From positions 1,612,001-1,676,000 of the forward strand of contig JAQSEB010000008.1 in assembly GCA_030063045.1 (NCBI GenBank): a stretch of DNA of 64,000 nt. The letters are read 5' to 3'. Source of the DNA: Pratylenchus scribneri. Its lineage: Eukaryota; Nematoda; Chromadorea; Rhabditida; Pratylenchidae. Below the pieces are notes generated by a model. That model saw only the letters and a program-made list of their open reading frames with translations, searched no databases and was not told the DNA's origin. The position numbers and the translations under genes are program-made. Below are positions 11,381 to 24,240 of this stretch, one piece after another (position 1 is the first letter of the stretch; every line of letters begins with the position of its first letter).

Positions 11381-11603
11381 TTTCAATATATTTGTGTTGT
11401 GTTTGTTGAAGGGTGGAATGTGTGGAGAATGGTTTTTGATGATGGATGATGATGATGATGAGTGCGCTTTAATACTTGAAAAACAACACGATCATGTCAA
11501 GATTCAAGAATTTCTCTGAATACCATACTCGAAAAAGGTACTATATAAGCAGTACGTTAATGACTTACTGTAGCTGGAATTCGACTATAAAAGTAGAACA
11601 AAA
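11381..11603. promoter_or_regulatory. Shared divergent promoter region
   Basis: 223 bp between the ATGs of the membrane-protein gene and the kinase gene. It includes a TATATAAG box at about 11542, on the kinase side. Confidence 0.45.
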
Positions 11604-12987
11604 ATGAAAAAATGTCACCAACAATTCACCGGCTCAAGCAACACCACTACCAGCAGCAAAACTCATCAACCAACAACGCAAGAACGTCAAATGGCAGAAG
11701 AACTCGTAATCCTCTCACCTGGCCAGCTGATTAACAACACGTGGACAATCACAAGGAAGCTGGGAGCAGGAGCGTTTGGAGCAGTCTACTTGTGCCGCAG
11801 CTTGCAGGGACTGGACGCAGCACTCAAAACGGAACCACTCAATGCCAATCCTCCCCTTCTGGCCATGGAGGTTGGTTTATTTTTAATTTTTTTTAAATCC
11901 AAATACAATCCATTTTATTTCAGGCGCAAGTTCTGAAGCAACTCCACAACGTTCGAGATGGGCGCCACTTCACCAAATGCCACGACATTGGGCGCGACAC
12001 ACAACCGGACGACCAAGGACGGCCATGCACATTCAACTACATCGTGTAAGTAATGGGAATGGGCTCTCAATCATAATTCTTTCAATAATAAATTTTCATT
12101 TAAGAATGGCGCTCGTGGGCAAAAGTCTGGACAAGCTGATCGAACAGGCACCAAACCGGCGATTTTCTCCAGGAACGGCGATCGGATTGTCAATTCAAAT
12201 GGTCAACGCGTTGCGGGCACTGCACCAAATTGGATATCTGCACCGGGACATCAAACCTGCGAACACAACCATTGGGCGCCCCGAGGACAACGAAACAGGC
12301 AACGTCTACTTGCTCGACTTTGGAATGGCCAGGAAATTCATGCGCGAAGATGTGAGTTTTGCTTTCATTTTTTTAACTCTCTTATAATCAATCATTTTTA
12401 AGGGAACACTGAGACGTCCGAGGCAAGGAGCAAACTTCCGTGGATCGCCCCGCTATGCTGCAATCTCCGCACACATTGGCCGAGAATATTCCCGCAAGGA
12501 CGACATCGAATCCTGGTTCTACATGATGGTGGAAATGTACAAAGGAAGTCTTCCATGGGGGCACATCGGCGACATGAAACAGGTGGGAATTTTTAGTTTT
12601 TTTAAAGAAATGATTGGTTCTATTTTTTTAAGATCGGCGAAATCAAGAGTAAAAGGCTCCCGAACAATGCGCCGGCCGTCAGAAACCAAGCCGTTCAGGA
12701 CCTGAACGCTGGATGCCCTGCTGCCTTTGGCCAAATCCTCAAGCACATCGACGATCTGAAATTCTATGGGCGGCCCGACTACCGATGGATAATGCAAACA
12801 CTGCGCGACTACCTGGTTAGTTTTTTTTTTTATCTTTTTTTTAAATCAAATTTTCATTTTTTTTCAGACCAAGAACCAGATTCCCGAGCGCCCGTATGAC
12901 TTCGAAGCCGGAGCACCACGACGTCCAGCAGCAGCAACACCAATGCCGACACCGGGACCACAAGCGGTCGACTCCTACTTCAAATAG
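11604..12987 (+). CDS. Casein kinase 1 / tau-tubulin-kinase-like protein kinase
   Basis: Six exons (11604-11870, 11924-12045, 12105-12351, 12403-12582, 12633-12815, 12868-12987) give 372 aa. The kinase domain shows a glycine loop GAGAFGAVYLC, ALKTE lysine, catalytic loop HRDIKPAN, DFG in LLDFGMARKF, and the CK1/TTBK-specific RGSPRYAA activation segment followed by DDIESWFYMMVE. The C-terminus is short and proline-rich. Known context: nematodes have a greatly expanded CK1/TTBK-like family, many members sperm-enriched; the substrate cannot be inferred. The residues needed for activity are present. An alternative start is the in-frame ATG at 11691 (MAEELVILSPG). Confidence 0.88.
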
Positions 12988-13428
12988 GCTGGCAAAGAAT
13001 GTGAAACCAAGATGACACTCCTATTCCCCTTCCTCTTACCCCACCACTTCACATGTCGCCCAATGTTCCCATATTGTAATATATTGTTGCTCCATTGATA
13101 TTCCACTTATATTGTTCTCTATATATTCCATAATCACCCAAAATTGTATTATATTGTTACCTATTGTTTGTTTGTTTTGTATAAATTATGTTGATGAATA
13201 AATGTTTTTATAAATTCTTTTTGAAGTACTTATTAACAATTATTTTTCCATTCCACTTTCCTTACATTCGTCATAATTTGGAGTTTAGTTTTCTTGAATT
13301 GGACCTTTCTTCACCCAAAAAAAATTTTCTTCCTTTTAGCACTAGAGACTGGGACCTGGGAGTCGATTCTCCTGTGGTAAAAAGGCCTTGGCCTAGCGCC
13401 TAGCTATCAAAACCAAACATATTAAAAA
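12988..13428. other. Kinase 3'UTR and flank of the MULE insertion
   Basis: AT-rich sequence with many ATATTGTT words and an AATAAA at about 13198. It ends with the 9-bp target duplication TATTAAAAA at 13420-13428. No gene is seen. Confidence 0.5.
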
Positions 13429-13620
13429 GAGAAAAGTTTTTTTTGTCCCCAAAATCGGTTCTTTTTGTCCCCAAAGAGGTTTTTTTTGTCCCCAACTTTT
13501 AAGTAGTTTTTTTTGTCTCCAAATCGGTTCTTTTTGTCCCCAAAGTGGTTTTTTTTGTCCCCAACTATAAAAAATTATTAAATCAATTAAAAATTAAAAT
13601 CAACCAAAATCATGGAAAAT
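13429..13620 (+). repeat. Left TIR of the MULE
   Basis: About 192 bp containing six TTTTTGTCyCCAA words in two alternating contexts (CGGTTC and GGTTTT). It matches the right end inverted, with a small insertion near 13595. The outermost 7 bp are less conserved. Confidence 0.9.
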
Positions 13621-13689
13621 GGTTCTATTTAGTTAAAATGGCTTCTTAATTCAGATAATACCAATTAATTTACATATTGATCTTTATAA

Positions 13690-15818
13690 ATGGATGAATA
13701 TTATGTCGACGTCACCACAAATGAAAATGATGACGAAAATTTTCTCATTTATAATAACAACACACCAAAAAGGAAGCCACAACTTGAAAATTATGTTGAA
13801 TTTGAGCATTTTGAAACGGAAGAAGATTGGTTGAATTGGATGGCCCAGCATGACGACATGTGGACAATGTAAAAAAGCATTCTTTATTTATTTGTGATCA
13901 ATATATTTTTTTAAATCAGGAAAAAAAGCAATGATGGCGTGCACTTTATAAAGAAATTTTACATTTGCAAAAATGCACGGCGAGGAGAAGACAAATGCAA
14001 AGCAAGAATGAAGGTGATGAAGGACAAAATCAATGGCCAAATAACCGTTTTTACTAATCAAAAACAGCATGAGCATCAAATAAATGTGGCACTTTCCAGA
14101 ATGGCCAAAGAAAAAATGCGCGAAAAAATGAAAATTGGTTATAAACCGGCTCAAATTCGGGATGAACTTTTGGTTTAATTTTTATTTTTAAGAACAAAAA
14201 TATGAATTTAGAGAGATTTCGGAGAAGAAGCACCAACATTGGATAAGGTGCAAAATTTTGCAAAACGGGAACGACAAAAGGATGAAGAAAATAAGCGAAT
14301 GACCATTTACGAATTGCAAGAGTACTGCAATGCCAATTCGGCCCGTCCTGAAAATATTCATGGTCCATTCATTGTCGGTTCAAACATTGCGGACGATGGC
14401 AGTCATTTCATTGTCGTATGGTCAACAACGGCACTGATCAAATTGCAAAATGTCTCAAAATTGATTTGCGTCGATGGCACCTACAAACTGACCACGGATG
14501 GATACCCATGTTTGGTATGGAATTTTTGTAAAGAAAGAATTAAAAATTTAAATTTTAGAGGGCTGGATTTGCTGATTGTAATGGGCGCTTCCACTCCACT
14601 TTCATCGCCATTAGCAAGAATGAAAATGCAAGGGCTTACGAGGAATTTTTCCGATTCATTTCTGCAAATGAAAATGGACCAATTTATCAACCTTATTGGA
14701 TCATGGCCGACGCGGATCGAAGCATTACAGCAGGTAAATTTGCCACAAAAATATTTTTTATAAATTTTTTAGCGTCAAAAAATGTCTGGCCGCAGAGTCT
14801 GAGGGCCACTTGTTTTTTTCATATGATGAAAAACCAAAAGAACAAAATGAAAAAGGGCCGTCTCGAACAATTTTGGCCGATGATTCAATCAGAATTGCAC
14901 ATTCTGGCACAGGTTTTTTTAAAAGTCTAATTAAATGTAATTAATTTTTTAAGGCCACAACATATCGCGAATTCATCAAGGCCGCCCAACAACTCGAAAG
15001 GGAATGGTTGGCCAGATTCGAAAACGATGTGGAAATGCAGCAAATCCTTGGAACCTTTGTGCAGGAATACATCAACGAAGAGGCAAATGCGGGTTGGTGG
15101 GCTGGATTTTGTGCGGAAGGGCCAAGGACGAACAATGCACTTGAATCGTCAAATAAGCAGCTGAAAGCAAGATGGACTGAATGGAAAAGGCAGCCATTGC
15201 GAAAGTTTTTGGGGACGGCAGCCGATCACATGAATCTTTCCAGCATGGCACGAGAATTACAGGTTAATAAATTAAAACAAAATTAAATTTAAAAAAACTT
15301 ATGAAGAACCCAGCACAGCGCCCATCAATTGGGAATGATCTGTATAAGGCCGCTTGGGAATTGAAAAAGGAAGGACGATTGACCATCGTTCAGCAGAATG
15401 AGCAAAATTTCGTCCACAAAGTGATCATGCCATCTGCAGCTGGGAAAGAAGAATTTGCAGGGCCTGAAAGTGTGCAAAAATTGATCGATGCATTCACCCT
15501 CTTCGAATCGGATGCGCAATTCCAAAATTGGGATCAGTACAAGCGGCTTCGTTCACAATTCCACATCATCAGACGTTGTCCGAATTGGCAAGGTTAGAAA
15601 CAATTTTTTACAAAATATATTTAAATTTTAAAGACTTCTTCATGTGCAATTGTTATACGGCTGCCAACGGAAGGCCTTGCAAGCACAGCGTATTTGTGAT
15701 GTGTATGCCGCAAGTGCATTTGAAGGAATACCCTCCGGAAGTGACGTCCCAACAACTAACTCCAAACCGGAAAAGAGGCCGTCCAAAAAAAGTGGGACCA
15801 GCATTGAATTTGAATTGA
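13690..15818 (+). CDS. MULE transposase (zinc finger, DDE, SWIM, AT-hook)
   Basis: Exons 13690-13868, 13920-14172, 14212-14514, 14559-14733, 14773-14912, 14954-15262, 15307-15592 and 15634-15818 give 609 aa. Residues about 40-125 form a FLYWCH/WRKY-like Cys-His finger (FYICKN, then CKARM, then QHEH). The DDE core shows CVDGTYKL, the second Asp in MADADRS and the Glu in NNALESSNKQ. A SWIM finger follows (CNCYTAANGRPCKHS), and the protein ends with an AT-hook, KRGRPKK. Known role: binds the TIRs and catalyses cut-and-paste transposition. No stop or frame break was found; the exon 7 acceptor (ATGAAG/AACC) is the weakest junction. Confidence 0.9.
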
Positions 15819-16165
15819 TTTTTCATTTCACTCAATTTTTCGTGCTCCAATAACATTTTTTATTTCCAGTCATTTTATTATTTATTTATTTTGCTCAAAA
15901 ACACAAATACATTTTCCATATTATTGCCATTGTTTTATTTTGCCCAAAAACTCAAATGAATTTTTTTTATTTTATTGTTGCCAAATATTTTAAATGGATA
16001 AAGATTTTCCGATTATATTATAAATATAATTCGATTTCAAATTAATATGAGTAAATTAATTTCCAACCCCATCCCTTCCCTTCAATCAGAATTTTCCAAC
16101 ATTAAATAGGCAGTAAAAATTATTATTTTTAATTTATTCCAACTTATTATATCAATTTTTTAATT

Positions 16166-16351
16166 ATTTTCCATGATTTTGGTTGATTTTAATTGATTTA
16201 ATAATTTTTTATAGTTGGGGACAAAAAAAACCACTTTGGGGACAAAAAGAACCGATTTTGGAGACAAAAAAAACTACTTAAAAGTTGGGGACAAAAAAAA
16301 CCACTTTGGGGACAAAAAGAACCGATTTTGGGGACAAAAAAAACCGCACCC
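16166..16351 (-). repeat. Right TIR of the MULE
   Basis: About 186 bp, inverted relative to 13429-13620, with the same array of TTTTTGTCCCC words. The target duplication follows immediately. Confidence 0.9.
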
Positions 16352-16658
16352 TATTAAAAAAGCACAGCTGTTCGCCAATGGACAATTGCTTTCTCTTTTC
16401 CATCTCCATGAAGAAATATGGGGAAGAAAAATTTACGGAAAAGAGAAATGGAAAACGAGATGTGTTCAATTTTCCAGGCCATTTTTGCTTTATTCATTTT
16501 CTTCAACCACACGCCACATCCCAAATTCCAGCAGATGGTGGATGTCAATTTTTTTGTGGTCATTCACATTTCACTAAAATTTACAATCAATTTTTAATGA
16601 AATAAATGAATCAAATTTTTTAGAGAAAAATAATAATATTTATTTTATCGTTGACGAC
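16352..16658. other. Intergenic upstream of the OATP gene
   Basis: Begins with the right target duplication of the MULE. The remaining 300 bp presumably hold the OATP promoter and 5'UTR. No independent gene is supported. Confidence 0.45.
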
Positions 16659-19600
16659 ATGTCCGTTGAAGATGGCGGCGCTAACAACAAAACAGTAAAT
16701 GAAGCACAAACTCGAAAAAACTCATCGAATAATATAACGACTAAACCTAAGAAAGATTCTTGGACAATTGGCAAGGGCCAATTTTTCGGTCTCGATCGGA
16801 AATATTTCTTCGGCGGTAACAATTACAAATTTTCATTTAAAAAGTATTAATAAATCCATCATTTAATAGAGAACAATGATTTGCCTGGTGCTTCACTATC
16901 TGCTGAAATTCGATCCGCACCGGGGGACTTAGCACATTTGCCGAGAGCATGGCATCATCATATGGACGATTTGTTGAGAAGAAATGGACGTGCTGGAACT
17001 CAACAGCCAGGAACTAGTGAAACGAAACAAGAATGGCGCAAACAACGGAACAATTTAAAGAAAAAAGAGGACATTAATGGGATGGAGGAGGATAGAAGGT
17101 TTTTTTGTTTATAATTTCGATGCAAATATAAAATGTAAAGTCAAAAATTGAGTTGAGAATTGTCAAATAATAGATTGGGCAAGAGAAGAGATCACAAAAA
17201 TCGATAATAGAGTAGGGTAGGGCAGGCATAGAATGGATGTAACATATATAACATGGTTATCCGTTGTGGTCTTATAGGCAAATTTAATTTTATGGCTAAA
17301 AATAATTTAAGAAATCGATTCCAAATTTTTATAAAATATTAATAGAAGAAAATTCAATTTGAATCACATCTTTAATTTTAGTAGTAGTCCAGCCAAAATG
17401 GCTCGACGTTCCCAACCGGACACTGTTGCACCATTGCAACAAAATTCAGCATACATTTCATTGCTTAATGGCCAGCAAAATCGTCAACAGCAACAGAAAA
17501 GACGAGGCCATTTGCGCGGTATTAATTATTAGCTAATTTTAAAAGTTTAAAATATGAATGGTTTATTTTTCATTTAAAATTATTCCAAATTTATCGTTGA
17601 ATAAGAAAATTATGAAAAGTTCATTTTTTATTCAGGTACTCGAAGCAATGGATTCGCATCAGCGCCACCTTTTCCAAAACGTCCAATCGGAAAAAATGGT
17701 TCAGTGGAATTGAATGGAGATGATGATTTGGACGATGACCAATATTACCCTTGGGGACAGCAGCCAATGAATGAACGTAAAAAACAGCAACAAATGGCAT
17801 TGATTGAACATGTAAGAAAATGGGAAATTAATTTGGATTAGGAATCGTAGAAAGAGAAATATAGCAAATTAATATTAATTTAGTTTCATATTCAGAAAAA
17901 TACAACTCATCATGAGAAGTGAATAATGGTGCTAGATGGAATTAGGCTAGCTGAATAGTGTTTGACAATGGAGGGCCAGATTTGGTCACATCTATGGACC
18001 AAAAATTCCTATTTTTCAGTAATAATTGAATAATTAGGATTTATGGGAAATCTTAATCTTGTTATTTTCATCACCACTAAAAATATTAATATATTTATAT
18101 AATGAAAGATTGGAAAATTTGAAATCGATTGATGATTAATAAATGTGAAAAGCATATTCCTTTCCATATGAAAAATGAATAATTTTTCACTTTATAGGAA
18201 TTGAATGTAATGGCCAATGAAACATTATGTGGGCTTGGTCGATGGCGGCCTAAATGGATTCAACGATTTGCGCGAAAGGAATGGATGCTCATTCTACTTT
18301 GCTGGTTTTGTACAATCCAGGTCAGGAAATATTTTATAAAATTTATTTTTGAATATTTTTCAGGGAATGATTGTTAATGGTCTTTTCCCATCGTCCATTT
18401 CCACAATTGAGCGACGATTTCAATTCTCAACATCCACACTTGGACGAATCATGCAGGTTTGCCCAATAAACCACAATTTCTATTTGCAATAAATAAAAAA
18501 ATATTAAATTATACTGATTGAAGGGAAATGAATCATAGACTTTTTTGAACTTTAAAGACGAACAATAATCAATTCTTAAATTTAGATATCTTTTTTCTCC
18601 TCCAATTTCACTTTTCTAAACGATTTTTCATCCATTTAAGTTTTACGATTTTGGCTATGTGCTTTTCTGCATCCCAGTTTCCTATTTTGGTGGCCGGCAT
18701 TCCAAATCGACCGTTCTCAGTACGGGTTTGCTGCTCATGTCGGTCAGTTTTTATTTCATTAAATATATTTCCTAACATCATCAATTTAATTTATAGTTGG
18801 GCTCTTTGGTGTTCACTTTGCCCCATTTCATTGCCGATCCATACTCCAGCTCATATCAATCCGATGCTTCGGCCCTGTCCAAATGCTTTTCAAATGGTAG
18901 GAATTTAATATTTAATCTCAATATTAATATTTTTCGTTTTTTACAGAAACTTTTTACTCAACATCCACCCAAATTTCGCTTCCTTCCAGCAACATTTCCT
19001 CTGTGGATTCACCGGTTGAAGGCGCTGAATTTGATGCATTAAGAGCATGTCCGTCACCAGAAAATCAGGTGAATATTAAATTACATTTAAATAATTTAAT
19101 TTCTGAACACATAACATTTCATAAATCCAAATGAAATTTGGGCTATTAGTGCAGTTTACAGGATGGAAGCGAAAAGGATGAGGATGATATGGTGAGGAAG
19201 ATAATAATGAGGATGATATGATGAGGATGATATGATGAGGATGATGATGAAGATGCTTTTTTTTCCTCAGCTTCATCTCTTCTTCTTCATCATCCTCATC
19301 CTTTCTCTTCCATCCCGTAAACTGCACTAGTACCAAATTTAGGGTTTTATTTTTTGAAATTTTGACTGAATCAAAACCTCTCTGACCAATTAATTATATT
19401 TATTATATTTAGCCCGGCACCTTCCGCTTTGTTTTCCTATTTTGTCTGGCTCATTTTATGCATGGAATTGGAGCAACGCCACTCTACACAATTGGTGTCT
19501 CATACATTGACGAAAATGTTTGTTTATTTACTTTTTACTAAATTTGAATTTTCCATTCATTTTTTTAGGTTGGCCCCGCACTTTCTTCTCTCTACATTGG

Positions 19601-22600
19601 CATTTTTTACGCATTTGCAATTTTCGGCCCAGCAATTGGCTTTTTTGCCTCCAGCAAATTTCTATTATGGCACAGTGATTTTATGAATACGGGACAAAAA
19701 TTACAAAAATTGTTTGTTTTCAAAACCGAATTTCAATTAATGATTATTTTTGATAGAATTATTGATTTGGACGAGACTGACCCAAAATGGGTGGGCGCTT
19801 GGTATTTGGGCTTCTTATTGGCTTCTTTCCTTGGTCTTCTTGCAGTTTTTCCAATTTTGGCTTTCCCTAAATTGTTGCCCGAATCATTGAAATGGCACAG
19901 GTAAGAAGATGGGATGGGATTTTCATTATTAATTTAAACAATAATTGCAGAACTCGCCTCCAAGAGGAAACAATGGGCGCGAAAAAGAGGACGCCAGAAT
20001 GTTGTGGCATGCCTCCATCAAATCGGACAACGGCTGCTGTTTTCAATTCAACCTATGTTGCAAATGGTGCAGACATTGATGCGAATTTAGGTAATTTTGA
20101 TGAAGGGAATTGCAAAAAAATATTATGAAGTTTTAATTAAATACTTTATAAATCAATTAACCAATTATCAATTTATGTTCAATCCTTACTTCTACTCCAT
20201 TAGCTTTAGCTCATAAATTAATTTAATTTGAAAATTATGTCCTTATTCAACATTTATCAATCCATTTATTATTTTGACATGAACTTTATTTTCTATTCTA
20301 GATGAAAGCAGTGAGAAGGCAGTTGTCATTCACCAATTCCAATCAACGATGCCAGCATTGAAGAGTCGTCAGGATCCAATTTGGTATCAATTGTGGTTGG
20401 ATGTTCGGCATATTCCCATTGCAATCTATAAAATTCTTCTCAATGGCCCATATATGCTAATCACATTGGGAATGTCCATAGATGGTTGGTTTATTTTATT
20501 TACAAAATTTTATCGTTAAAAAATTAAACAAGAGGGGTTATTGAGATTCTCTTATCACAATTAATCAAGGAATAGGATAAATAAATTATAAATAGTGTTG
20601 ATATTCTAAAATCATTAGGATGATAATTTCCACCTTTTCTCCTTTATATTTTCTGCCCATTCTTTTCATTCAAACCATCCAACGGTATCCAGATCCAAAT
20701 TTTCTCTAGCCATATCATCTTGTGAATTTCCTCCTTTCATCACTGCCATTTCATCCTCTTCAAAATGCTTCTCATCGCTACCCATTTTATCCTCATTCCC
20801 AACAAATGTTCCATTTTCTTTTTTCCAATCCGCCTCATTTTCGTCCGCTATCACCATCATCATTGGAATTCTCTTCATTGAAGTAGCATTGAATTCTCTA
20901 CCTGAAAAATTTGCGGTCAAAATTATTTTGCCTCGAGAATTTATCTACAAAATCCAATTACTTAACTCTTCTAAAATACAAAAATATTACTAAAAATTCC
21001 TCCCATTTTCCTCTTCCGGTCAATAACCTTTTCGCCTTTTCTCATCCTTTTCCCATCCAACTTCCTCTGAACTGCTCCACCATCGGCGCCGTTGATCCTC
21101 ATTTTCCCCTCCATCATTTTTCACGCCAGCTTTCTCCTCTTCAAATTGTTTCTTCAACATTCCAATCATTCCATAATTGAATGTGGCCATTTCTGCAAAT
21201 ATTTTTCCACGGTCATCCATCATCATCAATCGATCCAATCCGCCACCATCTATTGTCGGTGGTGATGGTCTCTTTTTCATCTCCTTATAATGATTTCGTT
21301 TTTTTGGAGCGATAATATCGTTCAAGAAACGATTTTCTACAGCATCATAGACATCCGTGTCTAAAATTCATTTTTATATAATATTGGCCATTCATCCTTC
21401 ACCGTTTTTATACCTTTTTCTACTGCAGCCAAATATGGGTCGTCAAAAACTTTTGGCGTATCCGCCCAATCCCCAATTCCACCTTCTTTTTCTCTATCTT
21501 CATTTTCATTGCCGAGAATTGTGGGAATGATGGCAAAAAAGAGGGAAAAAATTAGTGGTTTGATCATTTTAAAAATGCTAAAAAATTTAATGGGTCAAAT
21601 AAAAGTGGGAAAATGGATGATAAGGCGTGAACAGCAGGGCTAAGAAATAAAAAGAACGGAAGAAAATGAGGGCGACAAACCATATAAACACAGAATCCAT
21701 CAAAAGTCAATAATTAAATGGTATATAAAATGAAGAATTTAATGTAAATAAACAAAAGATTTGAAGTTAAAATTTAAGAAATAGCCTTTATACTTTGTCG
21801 GGCGATTATGCCCGTTGAATTTACATTATTTACCATTCCCCCATCTCATGTAAAAATCTGATTGATTCCGTTAGAAACGGCAAAAAACACAAAAACGGGT
21901 TTTGGGATTGATGGCACCAAATGAATTGTTTGCAAAACCATCGGAGGGAATGGATAGAAAAAGAGGGGATTGCGGCGCATTGTGTGGTCAAATGTGGGAC
22001 TTGATCGGCGCTTATTATTTGAATGAATTTTCATGACAACAATCACCATCATTATGATTGGTTTTGTTTTTTCCCACCGCTACATCCATTTCATTGTCTT
22101 TCGCATTCAATTCATTCATTTCATTGTGGTTCATCGCGCAAATATTCTTATTATTTTTATCCGCTTTACAACCAATCCAAACAAATGTGTCGATTCTAAT
22201 TTATGTAAAAACAAATGAATTTGATGTGTGCGGCGAACAAAAAGGGGGATAGGGATATGATGCGAAAAATCGCGAGAAATAATAAGAATGTATGGTACAA
22301 TAATTGTGTGGGATTTTATTTTATAACGTAGTTTATTTGAGTACATAATTAAAATTGTTATTTTGAGACGGGAAAAAAGCACAGGGTAATTGTAGCAAAT
22401 CAAAAATGGTGAATGACTTTCTCCTTCACTGACCGCGCAAACTTATCCAGCAATCTCCCCAAAAATGTTGTTGCCGTATTGTGCACTTAACCATTTGCGC
22501 ATATTTGTTCCCTCGCAACTTCAAAATACTTAATTCTACCTCATCTTATTAGCCATCCATCCATAATAACTCATCTTCTTCCCTCTGAGGCTGGAAATAA

Positions 22601-24240
22601 CAAGAGAGGGATTTCACATTTCACTTCTAGGAAGAGTGGGGCAAAATGGGGGAATATTCTAATTCTACTCCTATACTACATAATATTAATTATTATTAGC
22701 AACCTTTAGGGATAAAATAGATAAATATATTAATATAAATTTAAATTATTATATTTATTGTTTTTCTATTCAGGTTTGATCGTCACAGGATGCTCCACTT
22801 TCATGTCCAAATATTTGGAGAGACAATTTGGTGTGGCACCCAGCAAGGCAACCTTATTCATGGGGTAAAGATTTTATGATGCATTCTATTAAAAAATCAA
22901 TTAATTTTATCTAAAAGCTAATCCATTAAAAATTAAAATTAATTTTTCATTTAATTGCAGCGCCGTAATGGTCCCAATGGCTGGTTTTGGCACAATGTTC
23001 TCTGGCATTATAATTCATCGATTTCGACTCAGTTGTGTGCGCACATTGCAATATTGCATTGCTTTGGTCCTCTGCTCATTGCTCCTCTCTCCAATGTACT
23101 TCATTTATTGTGATCATGATCAATTAGTTGGAATTGAACGACACTATCCCGTCGATGAGTGAGTAATTTGGATTTGATAAATTAATTAAAAATTAATAAA
23201 TTAATTCTTTGCAGTGTTCCATCAAATCACTACGACGAATCAACCGACACCTACATCTACAAACTTAATGTTCAATGCAATTCCCAATGCCAATGTTCAC
23301 CAACCGAATATCATCCCGTGTGTGTCGAGCGAATTGATGGTAGTCAGGTAGGCATAAAAATAAGGAAAAATTATCTTCAATTTCAATTCAGATGGCTTTT
23401 TATTCGCCTTGTTATGCCGGATGCCCCCAACCATATTCTGTAGAGCACAAGGAATACCAGAATTGCAGTTGTGTTCCAGATGAGACCAAAGGCGGTATTC
23501 GACGTGTAAAGAAAGGCTTTTGCGAATCCAAATGCCGGGGACTTTTCGCCTTCATGGTGTTTTTCGCTCCATTTTGTTTCTTCACATTCGCCGTTGGCAT
23601 TGCCCTGATCACCGTTGTATTGAGGTGAAACTAAATTTTTAAAATTATTAATAAAATCGAAATAATTCAGGACGGTTGACTACGATGAACGATCATTCGC
23701 ATTGGGCATTCAGTGGATTTTGGTCCGCATCATCGGAACGATTCCAGCGCCTGTCGTATTTGGATGGCTTTTTGATGTAATTTTCTATTAAATTTAATAC
23801 AATTTTCGCCTTTTTTCAGTTCTCATGCATTCGCCAACATTTGGACCCATGTTCAGGTTGCAAATTGCAATGAATGATTGATATTTAATGGATAAAAAAC
23901 ATTTTTCAGGTGAGCACGGCTCATGCATGCTCTATCACAATAAAAGTTTGGCCGATTTGTTCTTGGCATTCACTGTTGCCGGACAGGTTAAATTAATCAA
24001 ATCACAAAAAAAAAAAATAATTCATTCATTTTATTTCAGCTTGTGGCATTGGTCTGCCTAATAGGAGTTTTGATGTTTTTTGCCAGCTCCCTGCGAGATG
24101 ATCCGTTGCCGGCCACCGCCGCCGATGCTCCTGAAAACAATATTGAAACGGGAGTCAGACAATCATCAGCACCGGAAGAAGAACCATTCACAGGCGAGAA
24201 GACTGATGAAGATGAGGAAAGAATTTGGCGGAGAGGATGA
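16659..24240 (+). CDS. Organic anion transporting polypeptide (SLCO/OATP)
   Basis: Twenty-two exons join in frame to 1009 aa. Starts: 16659, 16870, 17382, 17636, 18198, 18364, 18641, 18797, 18947, 19413, 19569, 19757, 19951, 20302, 22774, 22961, 23215, 23392, 23671, 23820, 23910, 24040. A hydrophilic N-terminus of about 260 residues precedes 12 membrane helices of the major facilitator type. OATP marks include WVGAWYLGF before TM6 and a Cys-rich Kazal-like loop (about residues 760-840: [24 protein letters not shown]) between TM9 and TM10. Known role: sodium-independent uptake of amphipathic organic anions. The N-terminus is much longer than in mammalian OATPs. The 2.3 kb intron 14 holds an antisense gene. 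Confidence 0.93.
19147..19329. repeat. Fold-back (inverted-repeat) element in an OATP intron
   Basis: Arms of about 40 bp, TAGTGCAGTTTAC.GGATGGAAG then GGATGAGGATGAT, occur inverted at 19147-19190 and 19285-19329. The centre is GAGGATGATAT-rich. It looks like a small MITE or fold-back element. Confidence 0.75.
20666..21567 (-). CDS. Putative secreted protein or peptide precursor nested in the OATP intron
   Basis: Three exons (21567-21414, 21360-21028, 20901-20666) with canonical GT-AG junctions keep frame for 240 aa. The start codon opens a clear signal peptide ([19 protein letters not shown]). The rest is highly acidic and charged, Met-rich, with no Cys pair pattern and several basic pairs (KKR, KKR, KRRK, KR) that could be prohormone-convertase sites. 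I do not recognise the family, and no C-terminal amidation Gly stands before the basic sites except GREF after KRRK. It lies wholly inside OATP intron 14 on the opposite strand. Coding status is inferred from signal peptide and intron phasing. Confidence 0.6.

Larger units (their letters stand above)
13429..16351 (+). mobile_element. Autonomous-looking Mutator-like (MULE) DNA transposon
   Basis: A 2923-bp element with long terminal inverted repeats (13429-13620 and 16166-16351) and a 9-bp duplication TATTAAAAA on both sides (13420-13428, 16352-16360), typical of MULEs. The inner gene has eight exons that splice in frame to a 609-aa transposase with all expected domains. The TIRs are built from repeated TTTTTGTCCCCAA words. 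Well matched TIRs, a perfect target duplication and an open transposase suggest a recent and possibly active copy. It lies in intergenic DNA between the kinase and OATP genes. Confidence 0.93.
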
